This document shows, piece after piece, positions 9,936 to 20,723 of a stretch of 64,000 bases of DNA (position 1 is the first letter of the stretch; the number at the start of each line of letters is the position of its first letter). The notes beneath the pieces were generated by a model that did no database searches, was not told the DNA's origin, and saw only the letters and a list, made by a program, of their open reading frames with translations. The position numbers and the translations under genes are program-made. Source of the stretch: Hafnia alvei (GTDB lineage Bacteria; Pseudomonadota; Gammaproteobacteria; Enterobacterales; Enterobacteriaceae); assembly GCF_034424155.1 (NCBI RefSeq), contig NZ_CP139992.1:4356012-4420011 (forward strand), in the 5' to 3' direction.

Positions 9936-12254
9936 ATGAAACAGCTCACCATCGGGTTAATCGGTAACCCCAACTCGGGAAAAACCACGTTATTCAACCA
10001 GCTTACGGGCGCTAGGCAGCGCGTAGGTAACTGGGCTGGCGTCACCGTGGAGCGCAAGGAAGGCCATTTTTCTACCCTAGAAAATCAGGTCAAACTGGTA
10101 GATCTACCAGGGACTTACTCCCTGACCACAATTTCTGAGCAAACGTCGCTGGACGAGCAGATTGCTTGTCACTACATCCTGAGCGGCGACGCTGATTTAA
10201 TCATCAACGTGGTTGATGCATCTAACCTAGAACGCAACCTCTATCTGACTTTGCAGCTGCTTGAGCTGGGTATCCCGTGCATCATTGCACTCAACATGCT
10301 GGACATTGCTCGCAGCCAGAAAATTGATATTGATATTGATGCGCTGTCCAAACGCCTTGGTTGCCCGGTCATTCCTTTAGTATCGACGCGCGCCAACGGA
10401 ATCGCCGAGCTGAAAAAAGCCATTGATTTGCCTCCAACCTGCGCAGTTGAAGCATTGGTTGAATATCCGCCGCTGCTGTTGGGTCAGGTCGATCGCCTGT
10501 CTCAGGCTATGCCGGATACGCTTGCCGTTCAGCAACGTCGTTGGCTGGCATTGCAACTGCTCGAAGGAGACATCTATAGCTCCACTCGCGCCAGTAATGC
10601 GTTGAAAATCCTGCCAGAAGTTCAGGAAACGCTAAAGCGCACCCTTAACGAAGATCCGGCGCTTATCATTGCTGACTCACGCTATAAAAGCATCACCGAT
10701 ATCTGTGATTCTGTGAGCAACACGGCCACCGCACTGCCGAATATTTTGACGGAAAAACTGGACCGCATCATTCTTAACCGATGGCTGGGAATACCTATTT
10801 TTCTGCTGGTGATGTATGTGATGTTCGTTCTGGCGATCAACATCGGTGGCGCACTTCAGCCGCTGTTTGATGTGGGTTCATCAACCATATTTATTCAGGG
10901 TTTACAATGGGTTGGCTACACCCTGCACTTCCCAGAATGGCTAACCATTTTCCTTGCTCAAGGGATCGGTGGCGGTATCAACACCGTGCTGCCGCTCGTG
11001 CCACAAATCGGCATGATGTACCTGTTCCTCTCCTTCCTTGAGGATTCCGGCTACATGGCGCGTGCCGCCTTCGTGGTCGACCGCATGATGCAGGCGTTGG
11101 GCTTGCCGGGTAAATCATTCGTTCCTTTAATCGTTGGCTTTGGCTGCAACGTGCCTTCCGTGATGGGTGCTCGTACTCTGGATGCACCTCGTGAACGCTT
11201 AATCACCGTATTGATGGCACCGTTCATGTCCTGCGGCGCACGCTTGGCCATTTTTGCCGTCTTCTCTGCCGCATTCTTTGGTCAGGGCGGCGCACTGGTC
11301 GTCTTCTCGCTATATATGCTCGGCATTGTGATGGCGATTCTGACCGGACTGATGCTCAAACACACAATCATGCGTGGCGAAGCCTCACCGTTCGTGATGG
11401 AACTGCCGGTTTATCACGTACCACACCTAAAAAGCCTGCTACTGCAAACTTGGCAGCGCCTGAAAGGCTTCGTGATGCGCGCCGGTAAAGTCATCATCAT
11501 CGTCAGTATTTTCATTGGCGCGCTCAACAGCTTCTCCTTTAGTGGTAAAGCCGTTGATAGCATCAACGACTCAGCGCTGGCTTCAGTGAGTAAAGTGATG
11601 ACACCGTTGCTGAAACCGATCGGCGTGCATAGCGACAACTGGCAGGCTACCGTCGGTTTAGTGACCGGTGCGATGGCGAAAGAAGTGGTCGTGGGTACGT
11701 TGAATACCCTGTATACCGCTGAGCAAATCCATGAAGAGGAGTTTGATCCAGCCGCATACAGCTTGATTGGTGGACTTGAAGGTGCAGTTGGTGAAACTTG
11801 GCAGAGCCTGAAAGACACCTTCAGCCTAAGCGTGTTTGCTAACCCAATTGAAGCCAGCAAAGGCGACGGCGAAATGGAATCCGGCTCCATGGGCGTGATG
11901 GGCAGCAAATTCGGCAGCGCCAGCGCCGCCTATGCTTATCTGATCTTCGTGCTGCTATATGTACCTTGCGTATCGGTAATGGGTGCGATTGCGCGTGAAA
12001 GCAGCCGTGGCTGGATGACCTTCTCCATTCTGTGGGGACTCAACGTCGCCTACTCACTGGCAGCCGTGTTCTATCAGGTGGCTAATTTCGCCTCTCATCC
12101 GCAGTACAGCTCAATCACGATTGCAGCGGTGGTGATATTCAATGCGCTGGTGTTAGTTGCACTACGCCGCTCACGCGACCGCGTGACCGTACGCTTAGTC
12201 AATGATCCGGCCAGCGAATGCTGCTGCGATACCGGAAAAGGTAGCTGCCACTAG
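9936..12254 (+). CDS. feoB: Ferrous iron transporter FeoB (GTPase permease)
   Basis: 772 aa (773 in E. coli). The N-terminal G-domain has G1 GNPNSGKTT (residues 10-18), G3 DLPGTYSL and G4 NMLD. The C-terminal inner-membrane domain has several hydrophobic helices, including the two Gate regions with conserved cysteines (GFGCNVPSVMGARTL and MSCGARLAIFAVF). Cysteines cluster at the extreme C-terminus (ECCCDTGKGSC). It imports Fe(II) from the periplasm, coupled to nucleotide hydrolysis, and works with FeoA and FeoC. The ribosome site before the ATG is weak, and the preceding hairpin and palindrome could influence translation. Confidence 0.97.
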   Translation: MKQLTIGLIGNPNSGKTTLFNQLTGARQRVGNWAGVTVERKEGHFSTLENQVKLVDLPGTYSLTTISEQTSLDEQIACHYILSGDADLIINVVDASNLERNLYLTLQLLELGIPCIIALNMLDIARSQKIDIDIDALSKRLGCPVIPLVSTRANGIAELKKAIDLPPTCAVEALVEYPPLLLGQVDRLSQAMPDTLAVQQRRWLALQLLEGDIYSSTRASNALKILPEVQETLKRTLNEDPALIIADSRYKSITDICDSVSNTATALPNILTEKLDRIILNRWLGIPIFLLVMYVMFVLAINIGGALQPLFDVGSSTIFIQGLQWVGYTLHFPEWLTIFLAQGIGGGINTVLPLVPQIGMMYLFLSFLEDSGYMARAAFVVDRMMQALGLPGKSFVPLIVGFGCNVPSVMGARTLDAPRERLITVLMAPFMSCGARLAIFAVFSAAFFGQGGALVVFSLYMLGIVMAILTGLMLKHTIMRGEASPFVMELPVYHVPHLKSLLLQTWQRLKGFVMRAGKVIIIVSIFIGALNSFSFSGKAVDSINDSALASVSKVMTPLLKPIGVHSDNWQATVGLVTGAMAKEVVVGTLNTLYTAEQIHEEEFDPAAYSLIGGLEGAVGETWQSLKDTFSLSVFANPIEASKGDGEMESGSMGVMGSKFGSASAAYAYLIFVLLYVPCVSVMGAIARESSRGWMTFSILWGLNVAYSLAAVFYQVANFASHPQYSSITIAAVVIFNALVLVALRRSRDRVTVRLVNDPASECCCDTGKGSCH

Positions 12255-12290
12255 TGGCAGCTACGCGTCATTGAGCAAAGAGGACGACAT

Positions 12291-12539
12291 ATGGCAAGCC
12301 TGTTAAAAGTACGCGATACGGTGGCCCTACATGGCCGTATCGAACTCAACCAGCTCTGCCGCGAAGTCAACGGATCGCCAGCCATGGTGCTGGCGATGCT
12401 ACAACGCTTAGAGCAAATGGGTTGTGTGGAAAAGGTCGATGATATCGACAACGGTTGTGTCAGCGGCAGTTGCAAAGGCTGCCCTGAAACCAGTAAGAAC
12501 TGTGAGATGGTGGTGTATCAGGCGAAAAATGTTCACTGA
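12291..12539 (+). CDS. feoC: FeoC, [Fe-S]-dependent regulator of Feo
   Basis: 82 aa; a small winged-helix protein found with feoAB in enterobacteria. The N-terminal half is the helix-turn-helix (residues 1-45). Four cysteines sit in the wing at 56, 61, 64 and 71 (CVSGSCKGCPETSKNC), the pattern that binds an oxygen-sensitive Fe-S cluster. In relatives FeoC binds the FeoB cytosolic domain and protects it from FtsH proteolysis. It lies 36 bp after feoB on the same strand and ends at the palindromic element. Confidence 0.93.
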   Translation: MASLLKVRDTVALHGRIELNQLCREVNGSPAMVLAMLQRLEQMGCVEKVDDIDNGCVSGSCKGCPETSKNCEMVVYQAKNVH

Positions 12540-12558
12540 ATGTCTATGAGCTTGTGGT

Positions 12559-13103
12559 GTAAGATTTCGTCCGCCTATTCTTTATGTGATCACGATGTAA
12601 GGTTTCGACCGCCTATCAGTAACGGTATTCATATACAAACTAAGTCGAAGGCGTCCGTTGAGGGGCGCCAGCGCGCGCCCCTTCAATCCTCGCGCTTTTT
12701 ATCCGTGACGCCATCTCCGCTCCGGTTTGGTATCGCCCATCCAGGGCGCCCCAAACTCCGCCGGTACATCCCTGTACCGGCGGCTCTTCCTACCAAGACT
12801 TAAACTATTAAAAGAAAAATAGAGAAATAAACTAAAAAGATAAGAAGACAAAAATGTCTTTTGCTTTTTTATGTTTAAAGAATGCATTTTAGAGCCGCCA
12901 GCAGGGATGCTGGCGGCAGGTTGAGGGCGTACAGGATGTACGCTCCGAGACCGGTCGGACAAACGGCTCGGTAAAAAGCGCGAGAGTCGAGAGGTTGCGC
13001 GCTGGCAACCTCTCGTCGGACGCCTACGCCAGCGGTTTCATAGAGCCGTATTTGCTCATGGGCGGACGAAAACCTTCACCGTTCTAATATGAAAACCTTC
13101 ACC
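12559..13103. repeat. Structured palindromic intergenic element, non-coding
   Basis: A 0.5 kb element filling the feoC-bioH gap. Its ends are imperfect inverted repeats: GGCGTCCG (12650-12657) mirrors CGGACGCC (13017-13024), and CTCGCGCTTTTT (12689-12700) mirrors AAAAAGCGCGAG (12973-12984). Inside are strong hairpins at 12662-12681, 12734-12748, 12758-12783, 12894-12917, 12927-12943 and 12988-13015; several have loops of the TCCC or GGGA type. An AT-rich centre (12797-12890) holds a small hairpin with a T-tract. Outside, a tandem GTAAGRTTTCGNCCGCCTAT motif (12559 and 12597) faces GAAAACCTTCACC repeats at 13068 and 13091. Open frames through it look spurious. Confidence 0.75.
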
Positions 13104-13138
13104 ACTCTAATAAAGGCACCCGAGATTTTCACCGAAAC

Positions 13139-13912
13139 CTAAATAATTACCTTAACAAACTCTTCCAATACCCCACAAAACTCCCCCGGATGTGACACAA
13201 ACGGCGCATGTGCCGATTTCTGAATAACAACAGATTCGCTATTCGGGCAAGACTCGTCGAGCAGCACAGCAACCTTACGCGGCACCAATCCATCCAAATA
13301 ACCGTAAATACGCAGCAACGGCATTTTCAAACCAGCTATTTGCTCACGTAAATCCACGGAGCGCAGAATATCGAGTCCACCGTTTAATACCTCCACGGAA
13401 GGCATCGGCTGAGTTAGTACCACGTCTTTTAAAATACGCGCATCCTGTCGAGCGCTTTCCGTACCTAAGGTTTGCAAGGCTAAAAAACGTTCTACGGTAC
13501 GTTTAAAATCTTCACTCAGTTGGCGTTGAAACCCGCTTAACACTTCACTTTTTATACCCGGCCACTCGCCTTGAGCGGTGAAACATGGCGACGACGATAC
13601 GGTCACCAGCGCGGCAACACGTTCTGGGTAACGCAGTGCAATATCACTGGCCACCAAGCCGCCCATTGACCAACCGAGCCAAACCGCATTTTCAGGCGCC
13701 TGCTGCACCACAATATCGCTCATTTGCTCTAGCGCTAAAGCACCAAAGCCTTGGCTGCGCCCATAGCCTGGCAAGTCGATGACGTGCACGCGAAACTGCG
13801 TACTCAATCGCGGCAAAATGCAACGCCATACCTCTGCGTTCAATCCCCATCCATGCAATAACACAAGATCGCGATCGCCTTCGCCACAGGTATGCCAATA
13901 AAGCTTATTCAT
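13139..13912 (-). CDS. bioH: Pimeloyl-[ACP] methyl ester carboxylesterase BioH
   Basis: 257 aa (256 in E. coli). A cytosolic alpha/beta hydrolase that removes the methyl ester from pimeloyl-ACP at the end of pimelate synthesis for biotin. The nucleophile elbow GWSMGG puts Ser at residue 82, as in E. coli; the Asp lies in [11 protein letters not shown] and the His in [13 protein letters not shown]. It is divergent from gntX with only 43 bp between their start codons, so the promoters must overlap. The 3' end abuts the palindromic element. Confidence 0.96.
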   Translation of the reverse strand: MNKLYWHTCGEGDRDLVLLHGWGLNAEVWRCILPRLSTQFRVHVIDLPGYGRSQGFGALALEQMSDIVVQQAPENAVWLGWSMGGLVASDIALRYPERVAALVTVSSSPCFTAQGEWPGIKSEVLSGFQRQLSEDFKRTVERFLALQTLGTESARQDARILKDVVLTQPMPSVEVLNGGLDILRSVDLREQIAGLKMPLLRIYGYLDGLVPRKVAVLLDESCPNSESVVIQKSAHAPFVSHPGEFCGVLEEFVKVII

Positions 13913-13955
13913 CAGGTATTGTCCGTCTGTTTAGTATTATCTCAGGAGGAGAAAT

Positions 13956-14639
13956 ATGTTTAACCTCAGCGCGCATTGCTGGATTTGCCAGCTCCCGCTC
14001 GTCATGCCTACGCAAGGGATCTGTAGCTTTTGTTCCGCGGCCTGCCTGCTAAAACCTCGAGTTTGCCCCTGCTGCGGATTACCTAGCGAGCACACCACGC
14101 GAGCCTGTGGCCGCTGCATACAAAAGGCACCTTACTGGCAGCAGCTGATATTTGTTAGTGATTATCAGCCCCCGCTCCGCCAGTTAGTGCATCGTCTAAA
14201 ATATCAGGGCAAATGGCAAATCGCATCGGCACTCTCGCGCCTGATGCTGTTGAGTTATCTGTACGCACGCCGTACTCGGCACCTGCCAAAACCCGATCTT
14301 ATCACCGTGATCCCTTTGCACCATCAACGCCAATGGCGACGAGGATTCAACCAAAGTGACCGCTTAGCTCGCCCTCTAGCCCAATGGCTAAGGTGCGCCT
14401 ATTTCCCCGATGTCATTAAACGCACGCGGAAAACCAAACCACAGCAGAGTCTCAATGCGATCCAACGGCGACGTAATTTGCGCAATGCATTCAGCTGCCA
14501 ACAAAATCTGAGCGGCAAACATGTTTTAGTGGTCGATGACGTGCTTACCACTGGTAGCACGATGGGAGAAGTTAGCCGCCTTCTTCTTGCCCAAGGCGCT
14601 AAATCCATACAAGTTGTATGCCTTTGTAGAACCTTGTGA
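13956..14639 (+). CDS. gntX: GntX/ComF-family phosphoribosyltransferase-like protein
   Basis: 227 aa, the same length as E. coli GntX. An N-terminal cysteine-rich zinc-ribbon-like part (CWICQLPL, CSFCSAAC, CPCCGLPSEH, CGRCIQKAPYW) precedes a phosphoribosyltransferase fold with the PRPP-binding motif VVDDVLTTGSTM near residues 193-205. Relatives include ComF, a DNA-uptake competence protein; in E. coli the gene is needed for growth on extracellular DNA as a nutrient. A strong AGGAGGA (13944-13950) marks the start. nfuA follows 58 bp later on the same strand. Confidence 0.93.
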   Translation: MFNLSAHCWICQLPLVMPTQGICSFCSAACLLKPRVCPCCGLPSEHTTRACGRCIQKAPYWQQLIFVSDYQPPLRQLVHRLKYQGKWQIASALSRLMLLSYLYARRTRHLPKPDLITVIPLHHQRQWRRGFNQSDRLARPLAQWLRCAYFPDVIKRTRKTKPQQSLNAIQRRRNLRNAFSCQQNLSGKHVLVVDDVLTTGSTMGEVSRLLLAQGAKSIQVVCLCRTL

Positions 14640-14697
14640 GCACTTTGCAATCGGCGTATTATAACCAACCAGATAAGTCAACTATTGAGCAAATGCC

Positions 14698-15273
14698 ATG
14701 ATCCGTATTACCGAAGCTGCCCAAGAGCACTTTGCCAAGCTGCTGGCAAACCAAGAAGCAGGCACCCAAATCCGTGTTTTCGTTATCAATCCAGGCACTC
14801 CAACCGCTGAATGCGGCGTGTCTTATTGCCCACCGGATGCGGTAGAAGCGAACGATACCAAGCTCGATTTTGAGAAATTATCGGCCTATGTTGACGACGT
14901 GAGTGCGCCGTATCTGGAAGACGCGGAAATCGATTTTGTGACCGACCAATTGGGCTCTCAGCTAACGCTGAAAGCGCCAAATGCCAAAATGCGCAAAGTA
15001 GATGACGATGCACCGTTGATCGAACGCGTTGAATACGTGCTGCAATCACAGATCAACCCACAGCTGGCTGGCCACGGCGGCAAAGTGACGCTGATGGAAA
15101 TTACCGAAGAAGGTATTGCAATTCTGCAATTCGGTGGCGGTTGTAACGGTTGTTCTATGGTCGATTACACGCTGAAAGAAGGCATCGAAAAAGAACTGCT
15201 GCAGAAATTCCCTGAACTCAAGGGCGTGCGTGACCTCACTGAACATGAGCGTGGCGAGCACTCTTACTACTAA
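14698..15273 (+). CDS. nfuA: Fe-S cluster carrier NfuA
   Basis: 191 aa, the E. coli length. An N-terminal degenerate A-type domain lacking the usual cysteines (residues 1-95) is fused to a C-terminal Nfu domain with CxxC at Cys149 and Cys152 ([14 protein letters not shown]). It carries [4Fe-4S] clusters to apoproteins such as aconitase under oxidative stress or iron limitation. It is followed by a strong terminator shared with ulaR on the opposite strand. Confidence 0.97.
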   Translation: MIRITEAAQEHFAKLLANQEAGTQIRVFVINPGTPTAECGVSYCPPDAVEANDTKLDFEKLSAYVDDVSAPYLEDAEIDFVTDQLGSQLTLKAPNAKMRKVDDDAPLIERVEYVLQSQINPQLAGHGGKVTLMEITEEGIAILQFGGGCNGCSMVDYTLKEGIEKELLQKFPELKGVRDLTEHERGEHSYY

Positions 15274-15293
15274 TATTAGCCGCTGCTAATAGT

Positions 15294-15330
15294 AAAGCCC
15301 TGCTCTTATTGCTAAGAAGCAGGGCTTTTA
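15294..15330. terminator. Bidirectional terminator between nfuA and ulaR
   Basis: AAAGCCCTGCT (15294-15304) pairs perfectly with AGCAGGGCTTT (15318-15328) over a 13-nt loop. T residues close the stem on the plus strand and the complementary run serves the minus strand. It lies between two convergent stop codons. Confidence 0.88.
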
Positions 15331-15344
15331 AAATCGGGTACGAC

Positions 15345-16100
15345 TTAAACCAAAATCACCTCAACGCCCTGCGCTTTCAATTGCTCAATCACTTTCTCGT
15401 CGGCATCTTTGCCAGTAATCACAATATCAATCTGCTCTGCGCGACTAAACAGCATACCAGCACGCTGGCCCACTTTGCTGCTATCGGCTAATACCACCAA
15501 TTTTCCCACGTAGTTCAACATCTTCTGCTCGGCCATCGCCGTGAGCATGTCGGTTTTATACAAGCCTTCGGCGGTCAACCCTTTGCCGCTGGTAAACATC
15601 CAATGTCCCGCATAAAGAGAAGATTCGCCCTCCTGTGGTGCCAGCGTAATCGCCTGACTGCGGTTATATTGGCCGCCCATAATGACAACGCTATCGTGCT
15701 CCTGCTCAATCAAAAAATTGGCCAGCGGCAGGTAGTTAGTGATCACCTGAGTATCTTTACCACAGATTTCGCGCCCCAGCGTGAAGGCCGTCGATCCACA
15801 GTTAATGACGATACTTTCGCCGGGCTGAACCAGCTGTGAAGCCGCGCGCGCAATGCGTACCTTTTCTTCATGATTCTGTGCCTGATGAATGTTCATCGGC
15901 GTCCAAGCCACACGATTTTGGCTTACGGCTTCTGCGCCGTTGCGAACTTTTTTCAGTTTGCCACTGTCGCCGAGCTTATTAATGTCACGACGCGCCGTTG
16001 CAGGTGAAACCTGAAGGCGATCAATCACCTGCTCAACGGTAACAAACCCCGTTTGTTGCAGCATTTCCAGTAAAGTCTGGTGTCTTTGCGATTCAGTCAT
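15345..16100 (-). CDS. ulaR: HTH-type transcriptional repressor UlaR (DeoR family)
   Basis: 251 aa, exactly the E. coli length. The N-terminal DeoR helix-turn-helix ([23 protein letters not shown]) and the C-terminal effector domain ([28 protein letters not shown]) match E. coli UlaR closely. In E. coli it represses ulaG and ulaABCDEF and is released by L-ascorbate-6-phosphate. The frame is open for 67 codons upstream, but the ATG at 16100 gives the family start (MTESQRHQ). ulaG lies upstream on the same strand, separated by its own terminator. Confidence 0.95.
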   Translation of the reverse strand: MTESQRHQTLLEMLQQTGFVTVEQVIDRLQVSPATARRDINKLGDSGKLKKVRNGAEAVSQNRVAWTPMNIHQAQNHEEKVRIARAASQLVQPGESIVINCGSTAFTLGREICGKDTQVITNYLPLANFLIEQEHDSVVIMGGQYNRSQAITLAPQEGESSLYAGHWMFTSGKGLTAEGLYKTDMLTAMAEQKMLNYVGKLVVLADSSKVGQRAGMLFSRAEQIDIVITGKDADEKVIEQLKAQGVEVILV

Positions 16101-16166
16101 GATTAATTCCAGCGCATAAATGATTATTTGGTGATTATATTTGAAAACGATCAAAAATAACACGCT

Positions 16167-16200
16167 TAAAAACACAAAAGCCGAGCATATAGCCCGGCTT
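16167..16200 (-). terminator. Intrinsic terminator of ulaG
   Basis: Reading the minus strand, AAGCCGGGC pairs with GCTCGGCTT (one mismatch) and is followed by TTGTGTTTTT. It lies 25 bp after the ulaG stop. Confidence 0.8.
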
Positions 16201-16224
16201 GAGATACCGATATTATACTGATAA

Positions 16225-17289
16225 CTATAAGAATGATTTGAACGGCAAGTCCGGCTCAATGGTGAAACAATCATCAAACCCACGCGGATAATGATACTCA
16301 AAATTATCCTTATCCAACGGATAGGTAAACTTGCCTCCTACCTGCCAAATAAACGGCTTAAAGCCATATTTCAGGCGATCTTTCTTCATCTCCCACAGCA
16401 CACGAATTTCCTGTGGATCGGCTTGGAAGTTTGACCAGATATCATGGTGGAAAGGAATCACCACCTGAGTTTTAAGCGACTCAGCCATACGCAGAATATC
16501 AGAGCTGGTCATTTTATCCGTAATACCTCGCGGATTTTCTCCATACGATCCTAACGCCACATCAATTTTATGCTCATTGCCGTGTTTAGCGTAGTAGTTA
16601 GAATAATGTGAATCTCCGCTGTGATACAGGTTTCCACCAGGTGTTTTAAATAGATAGTTAACAGCACGTTTATCCATGCCATCGGGTAAAACACCGGCTG
16701 CTTTTTCATTTGCTGGCAGCGTAATTAACGCTGTACGGTCAAAAGCATCAAGCGCATGGATCTCAACATCTTTGATTTTCACCACATCACCGGGCTTCAT
16801 GACGATACAGCGTTCACGCGGCACGCCCCAGCCAATCCATAAATCCACACAGGTCTGCGGGCCAATAAACGGCACGCTGCTGTCGCAGTTTTGCATTACC
16901 GCAGCGGCAACGTTAACGTCAATGTGGTCATTATGATCGTGAGTAGAAAGCACTGCATCAATCTGGCGAATTGCAAAAGGATCCAGTACAAACGGCGTTG
17001 TGCGCAGATTAGGCTGTAGTTTTTTCACCCCAGCCATGCGCTGCATCTGATGACCATCTTTCATCAACGGGTTACCGTGGCTCTGTTTTCCTGTGCCGCA
17101 CCAGAAATCGACGCAGATATTGGCACCACCTTCAGATTTCAGCCAAATGCCTGTGCAGCCTAGCCACCACATCGCAAAAGTTCCAGGAGCAACGTTCTCT
17201 TGTTCGATTTCTTCGTTTAGCCAAGAACCCCACTCAGGGAATGTGCTCAGGATCCAAGACTCACGGCTGATGCTTTCAATCTTACTCAT
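16225..17289 (-). CDS. ulaG: L-ascorbate-6-phosphate lactonase UlaG
   Basis: 354 aa, as in E. coli. A metallo-beta-lactamase-fold enzyme that opens the lactone of L-ascorbate-6-phosphate to 3-keto-L-gulonate-6-phosphate. The Mn/Zn-binding signature THDHNDH is intact, with further ligand histidines in [11 protein letters not shown] and IPFHHDIW. It is transcribed divergently from ulaA across a 440-bp region carrying paired inverted repeats that look like UlaR operators. Confidence 0.97.
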   Translation of the reverse strand: MSKIESISRESWILSTFPEWGSWLNEEIEQENVAPGTFAMWWLGCTGIWLKSEGGANICVDFWCGTGKQSHGNPLMKDGHQMQRMAGVKKLQPNLRTTPFVLDPFAIRQIDAVLSTHDHNDHIDVNVAAAVMQNCDSSVPFIGPQTCVDLWIGWGVPRERCIVMKPGDVVKIKDVEIHALDAFDRTALITLPANEKAAGVLPDGMDKRAVNYLFKTPGGNLYHSGDSHYSNYYAKHGNEHKIDVALGSYGENPRGITDKMTSSDILRMAESLKTQVVIPFHHDIWSNFQADPQEIRVLWEMKKDRLKYGFKPFIWQVGGKFTYPLDKDNFEYHYPRGFDDCFTIEPDLPFKSFL

Positions 17290-17361
17290 GGTATGCCCCT
17301 CATAATATTCACGTCTGCGATAAGTAAATAGCGTTACCTTCGCGCTAATTAATCAATATAA

Positions 17362-17393
17362 ATCACAAAAAGATTAAATATGATTTGTTGTGA
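17362..17393. promoter_or_regulatory. Putative UlaR operator, ulaG-proximal
   Basis: ATCACAAAAAGATTA faces TGATTTGTTGTGA. The arms share the TCACAA core with the ulaA-proximal repeat. In E. coli, UlaR binds several such sites and loops the DNA between the divergent promoters; assignment here is by position and pattern. Confidence 0.55.
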
Positions 17394-17435
17394 AAAATCT
17401 ACCACGATTACGTGACTGAGCAAAAGCAAATTTTT

Positions 17436-17451
17436 TATGATTTAGTTCACA
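17436..17451. promoter_or_regulatory. CRP-like site in the ula control region
   Basis: TATGA-TTTAGT-TCACA matches the CRP consensus TGTGA-N6-TCACA in one full and one degenerate half. ula promoters are CRP-activated in E. coli. Confidence 0.5.
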
Positions 17452-17592
17452 TAAAAACCATCACTTAAAACAATCATAAACGCTAAAACTCGCCTCATGA
17501 ATAGGTAATATTTTGTTTTAAATAGTAAAAACAAACACACCGTTACTTTTCATCTTTTATTTTATATCCACACAATTCAAGTTGAGATACAA

Positions 17593-19130
<1,538 letters not shown>

Positions 19131-19148
19131 TTAACTGGAGCACAAATC

Positions 19149-19457
19149 ATGACAGTACGAATCCTCGCGGTATGCGGTTGTGGGCAAGGCAGTTCCATGA
19201 TTATGAAAATGAAAGTTGACCAGTTTCTGACGCAGCAAAATATCGACCACAGCGTTAATAGCTGCGCCGTTGGAGAATATAAATCGGAACTCAGTGGTGC
19301 TGACATCATCATTGCATCGACCCATGTCGCCGATGAAATAACCGTTACAGGCAATAAATACGTGGTTGGCGTGCGCAACATGCTTTCTGCCGCCGACTTC
19401 GGCCCTAAGCTGATGGATGTAATTACAGCGCACTTCCCTAAAGATATTAAGTCATAG
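19149..19457 (+). CDS. ulaB: Ascorbate-specific PTS EIIB (UlaB)
   Basis: 102 aa (101 in E. coli). A cytosolic phosphotransfer domain; the phospho-cysteine is Cys9 in [11 protein letters not shown]. The residue after the CG pair is a second Cys (11), where I recall Asn in E. coli (CGNGQGSS). It passes phosphate from UlaC to the sugar held by UlaA. It lies between ulaA and ulaC with tight spacing (18 and 8 bp). Confidence 0.96.
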   Translation: MTVRILAVCGCGQGSSMIMKMKVDQFLTQQNIDHSVNSCAVGEYKSELSGADIIIASTHVADEITVTGNKYVVGVRNMLSAADFGPKLMDVITAHFPKDIKS

Positions 19458-19465
19458 GAGTAGAT

Positions 19466-19933
19466 ATGAAACTGCGCGATTCACTGGCACAAAACCACTC
19501 CATTCGTTTGCAGGCCGAGGCAAACACTTGGCAGGAAGCGGTAAAAATCGGTGTCGATCTGTTGGTGCAGGCCGACGTCGTCGAGCCGCGTTACTATCAA
19601 GCCATTTTGGACGGCGTTGAGCGCTTCGGGCCTTATTTCGTGCTGTGCCCCGGCTTAGCAATGCCGCATGGCAGACCAGAAGAGGGCGTGAAGAAAACAG
19701 GGTTCTCGCTAGTCACGCTAAAAACGCCGCTTTCGTTTAATCATGAAGATAACGATCCCGTCGATATCCTGATCACTATGGCTGCCGTTGATGCCAACAC
19801 TCACCAAGAGGTGGGGATCATGCAGATCGTTAACCTATTCGAAGACGAAGCAAACTTTGATCGTCTACGTGCATGTCGCACCGAACAGGATGTTTTAGAT
19901 CTGATCGATCAGACCAACGCCGCACAGGCCTAA
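19466..19933 (+). CDS. ulaC: Ascorbate-specific PTS EIIA (UlaC)
   Basis: 155 aa. A mannitol/fructose-type EIIA domain; the phospho-acceptor is His68 in [13 protein letters not shown]. It receives phosphate from HPr and passes it to UlaB Cys9. It is followed by 123 bp containing a two-hairpin repeat before ulaD, an insertion within the operon that may lower downstream expression. Confidence 0.96.
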   Translation: MKLRDSLAQNHSIRLQAEANTWQEAVKIGVDLLVQADVVEPRYYQAILDGVERFGPYFVLCPGLAMPHGRPEEGVKKTGFSLVTLKTPLSFNHEDNDPVDILITMAAVDANTHQEVGIMQIVNLFEDEANFDRLRACRTEQDVLDLIDQTNAAQA

Positions 19934-19946
19934 CACTTACCTTTCG

Positions 19947-20020
19947 CCCTAGCCCTCCCCTGCATTGGGGAGGGAATGCAATGTACCAATTTGCTCCTCC
20001 CTTAAAACGGGAGGCTAGGG
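19947..20020. repeat. Two-hairpin GC-rich intergenic repeat, ulaC-ulaD copy
   Basis: CCCTAGCC (19947-19954) pairs with GGCTAGGG (20013-20020) and closes a structure with two internal hairpins: CCCTCCCC/GGGGAGGG (19953-19974) and CCTCCC/GGGAGG (19996-20014). It belongs to the same family as the elements near 40.8, 46.3 and 55.4 kb. It lies inside the ula operon, where it could act as an RNA processing or partial termination site. Confidence 0.75.
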
Positions 20021-20056
20021 AAGATCATGCCAAAAATTGGCTTTTGGAGTAGAAAA

Positions 20057-20713
20057 ATGTCTCATTCATTACCGATGCTGCAAGTTGCTTTAGATAACCA
20101 AACCCTAGACGACGCGTATAAAACCACCCGCCTGATTGCGGAAGAGGTCGATATTATTGAAGTCGGCACAATCCTTTGCGTTGGTGAAGGCGTGCGCGCC
20201 GTTCGCGATCTAAAAGCGCTCTATCCACACAAAATCGTACTGGCCGATGCCAAAATCGCCGACGCAGGAAAAATTCTTTCGCGCATGTGCTTTGAAGCCA
20301 ACGCGGATTGGGTCACCGTTATTTGCTGCGCCGATATCAACACCGCCAAAGGTGCACTCGACACCGCGAAAGAGTTCAACGGCGATGTGCAAATTGAGCT
20401 GACCGGTTTTTGGACGTGGGAACAAGCCGCAGAGTGGCGTACCGCAGGCATTCAGCAGGTGGTTTATCACCGCAGCCGTGATGCGCAGGCCGCTGGCGTT
20501 GCATGGAGTGAAGCCGATATCTCCGCTATCCGCCGCCTCGCCGATATGGGCTTTAAAGTCACCGTCACCGGTGGATTGGCGTTAGAAGATTTGCCGCTGT
20601 TTAAAGGCATCCCAATTCACGTATTTATCGCTGGCCGTAGCATTCGCGATGCCGCAAGCCCAGTTGAAGCGGCTCGCCAATTCAAACGTTCTATCGCCCA
20701 GCTGTGGGGCTAA
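20057..20713 (+). CDS. ulaD: 3-keto-L-gulonate-6-phosphate decarboxylase UlaD
   Basis: 218 aa (216 in E. coli). A TIM-barrel enzyme of the orotidine-5'-phosphate decarboxylase superfamily that decarboxylates 3-keto-L-gulonate-6-P to L-xylulose-5-P with Mg2+. The active-site strand [15 protein letters not shown] and phosphate-binding [22 protein letters not shown] are intact. The frame extends ten codons upstream to 20027, but the ATG at 20057 has GGAG (20046-20049) in place and matches the family. Confidence 0.96.
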   Translation: MSHSLPMLQVALDNQTLDDAYKTTRLIAEEVDIIEVGTILCVGEGVRAVRDLKALYPHKIVLADAKIADAGKILSRMCFEANADWVTVICCADINTAKGALDTAKEFNGDVQIELTGFWTWEQAAEWRTAGIQQVVYHRSRDAQAAGVAWSEADISAIRRLADMGFKVTVTGGLALEDLPLFKGIPIHVFIAGRSIRDAASPVEAARQFKRSIAQLWG

Positions 20714-20723
20714 GGTAAATATC

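Noticed and set aside
12540-12962. Two 87-aa open frames in the feoC-bioH gap, one per strand
   Set aside because: Both run through the hairpins of the palindromic element, lack ribosome sites and have no recognisable domain. They are by-products of the repeat.
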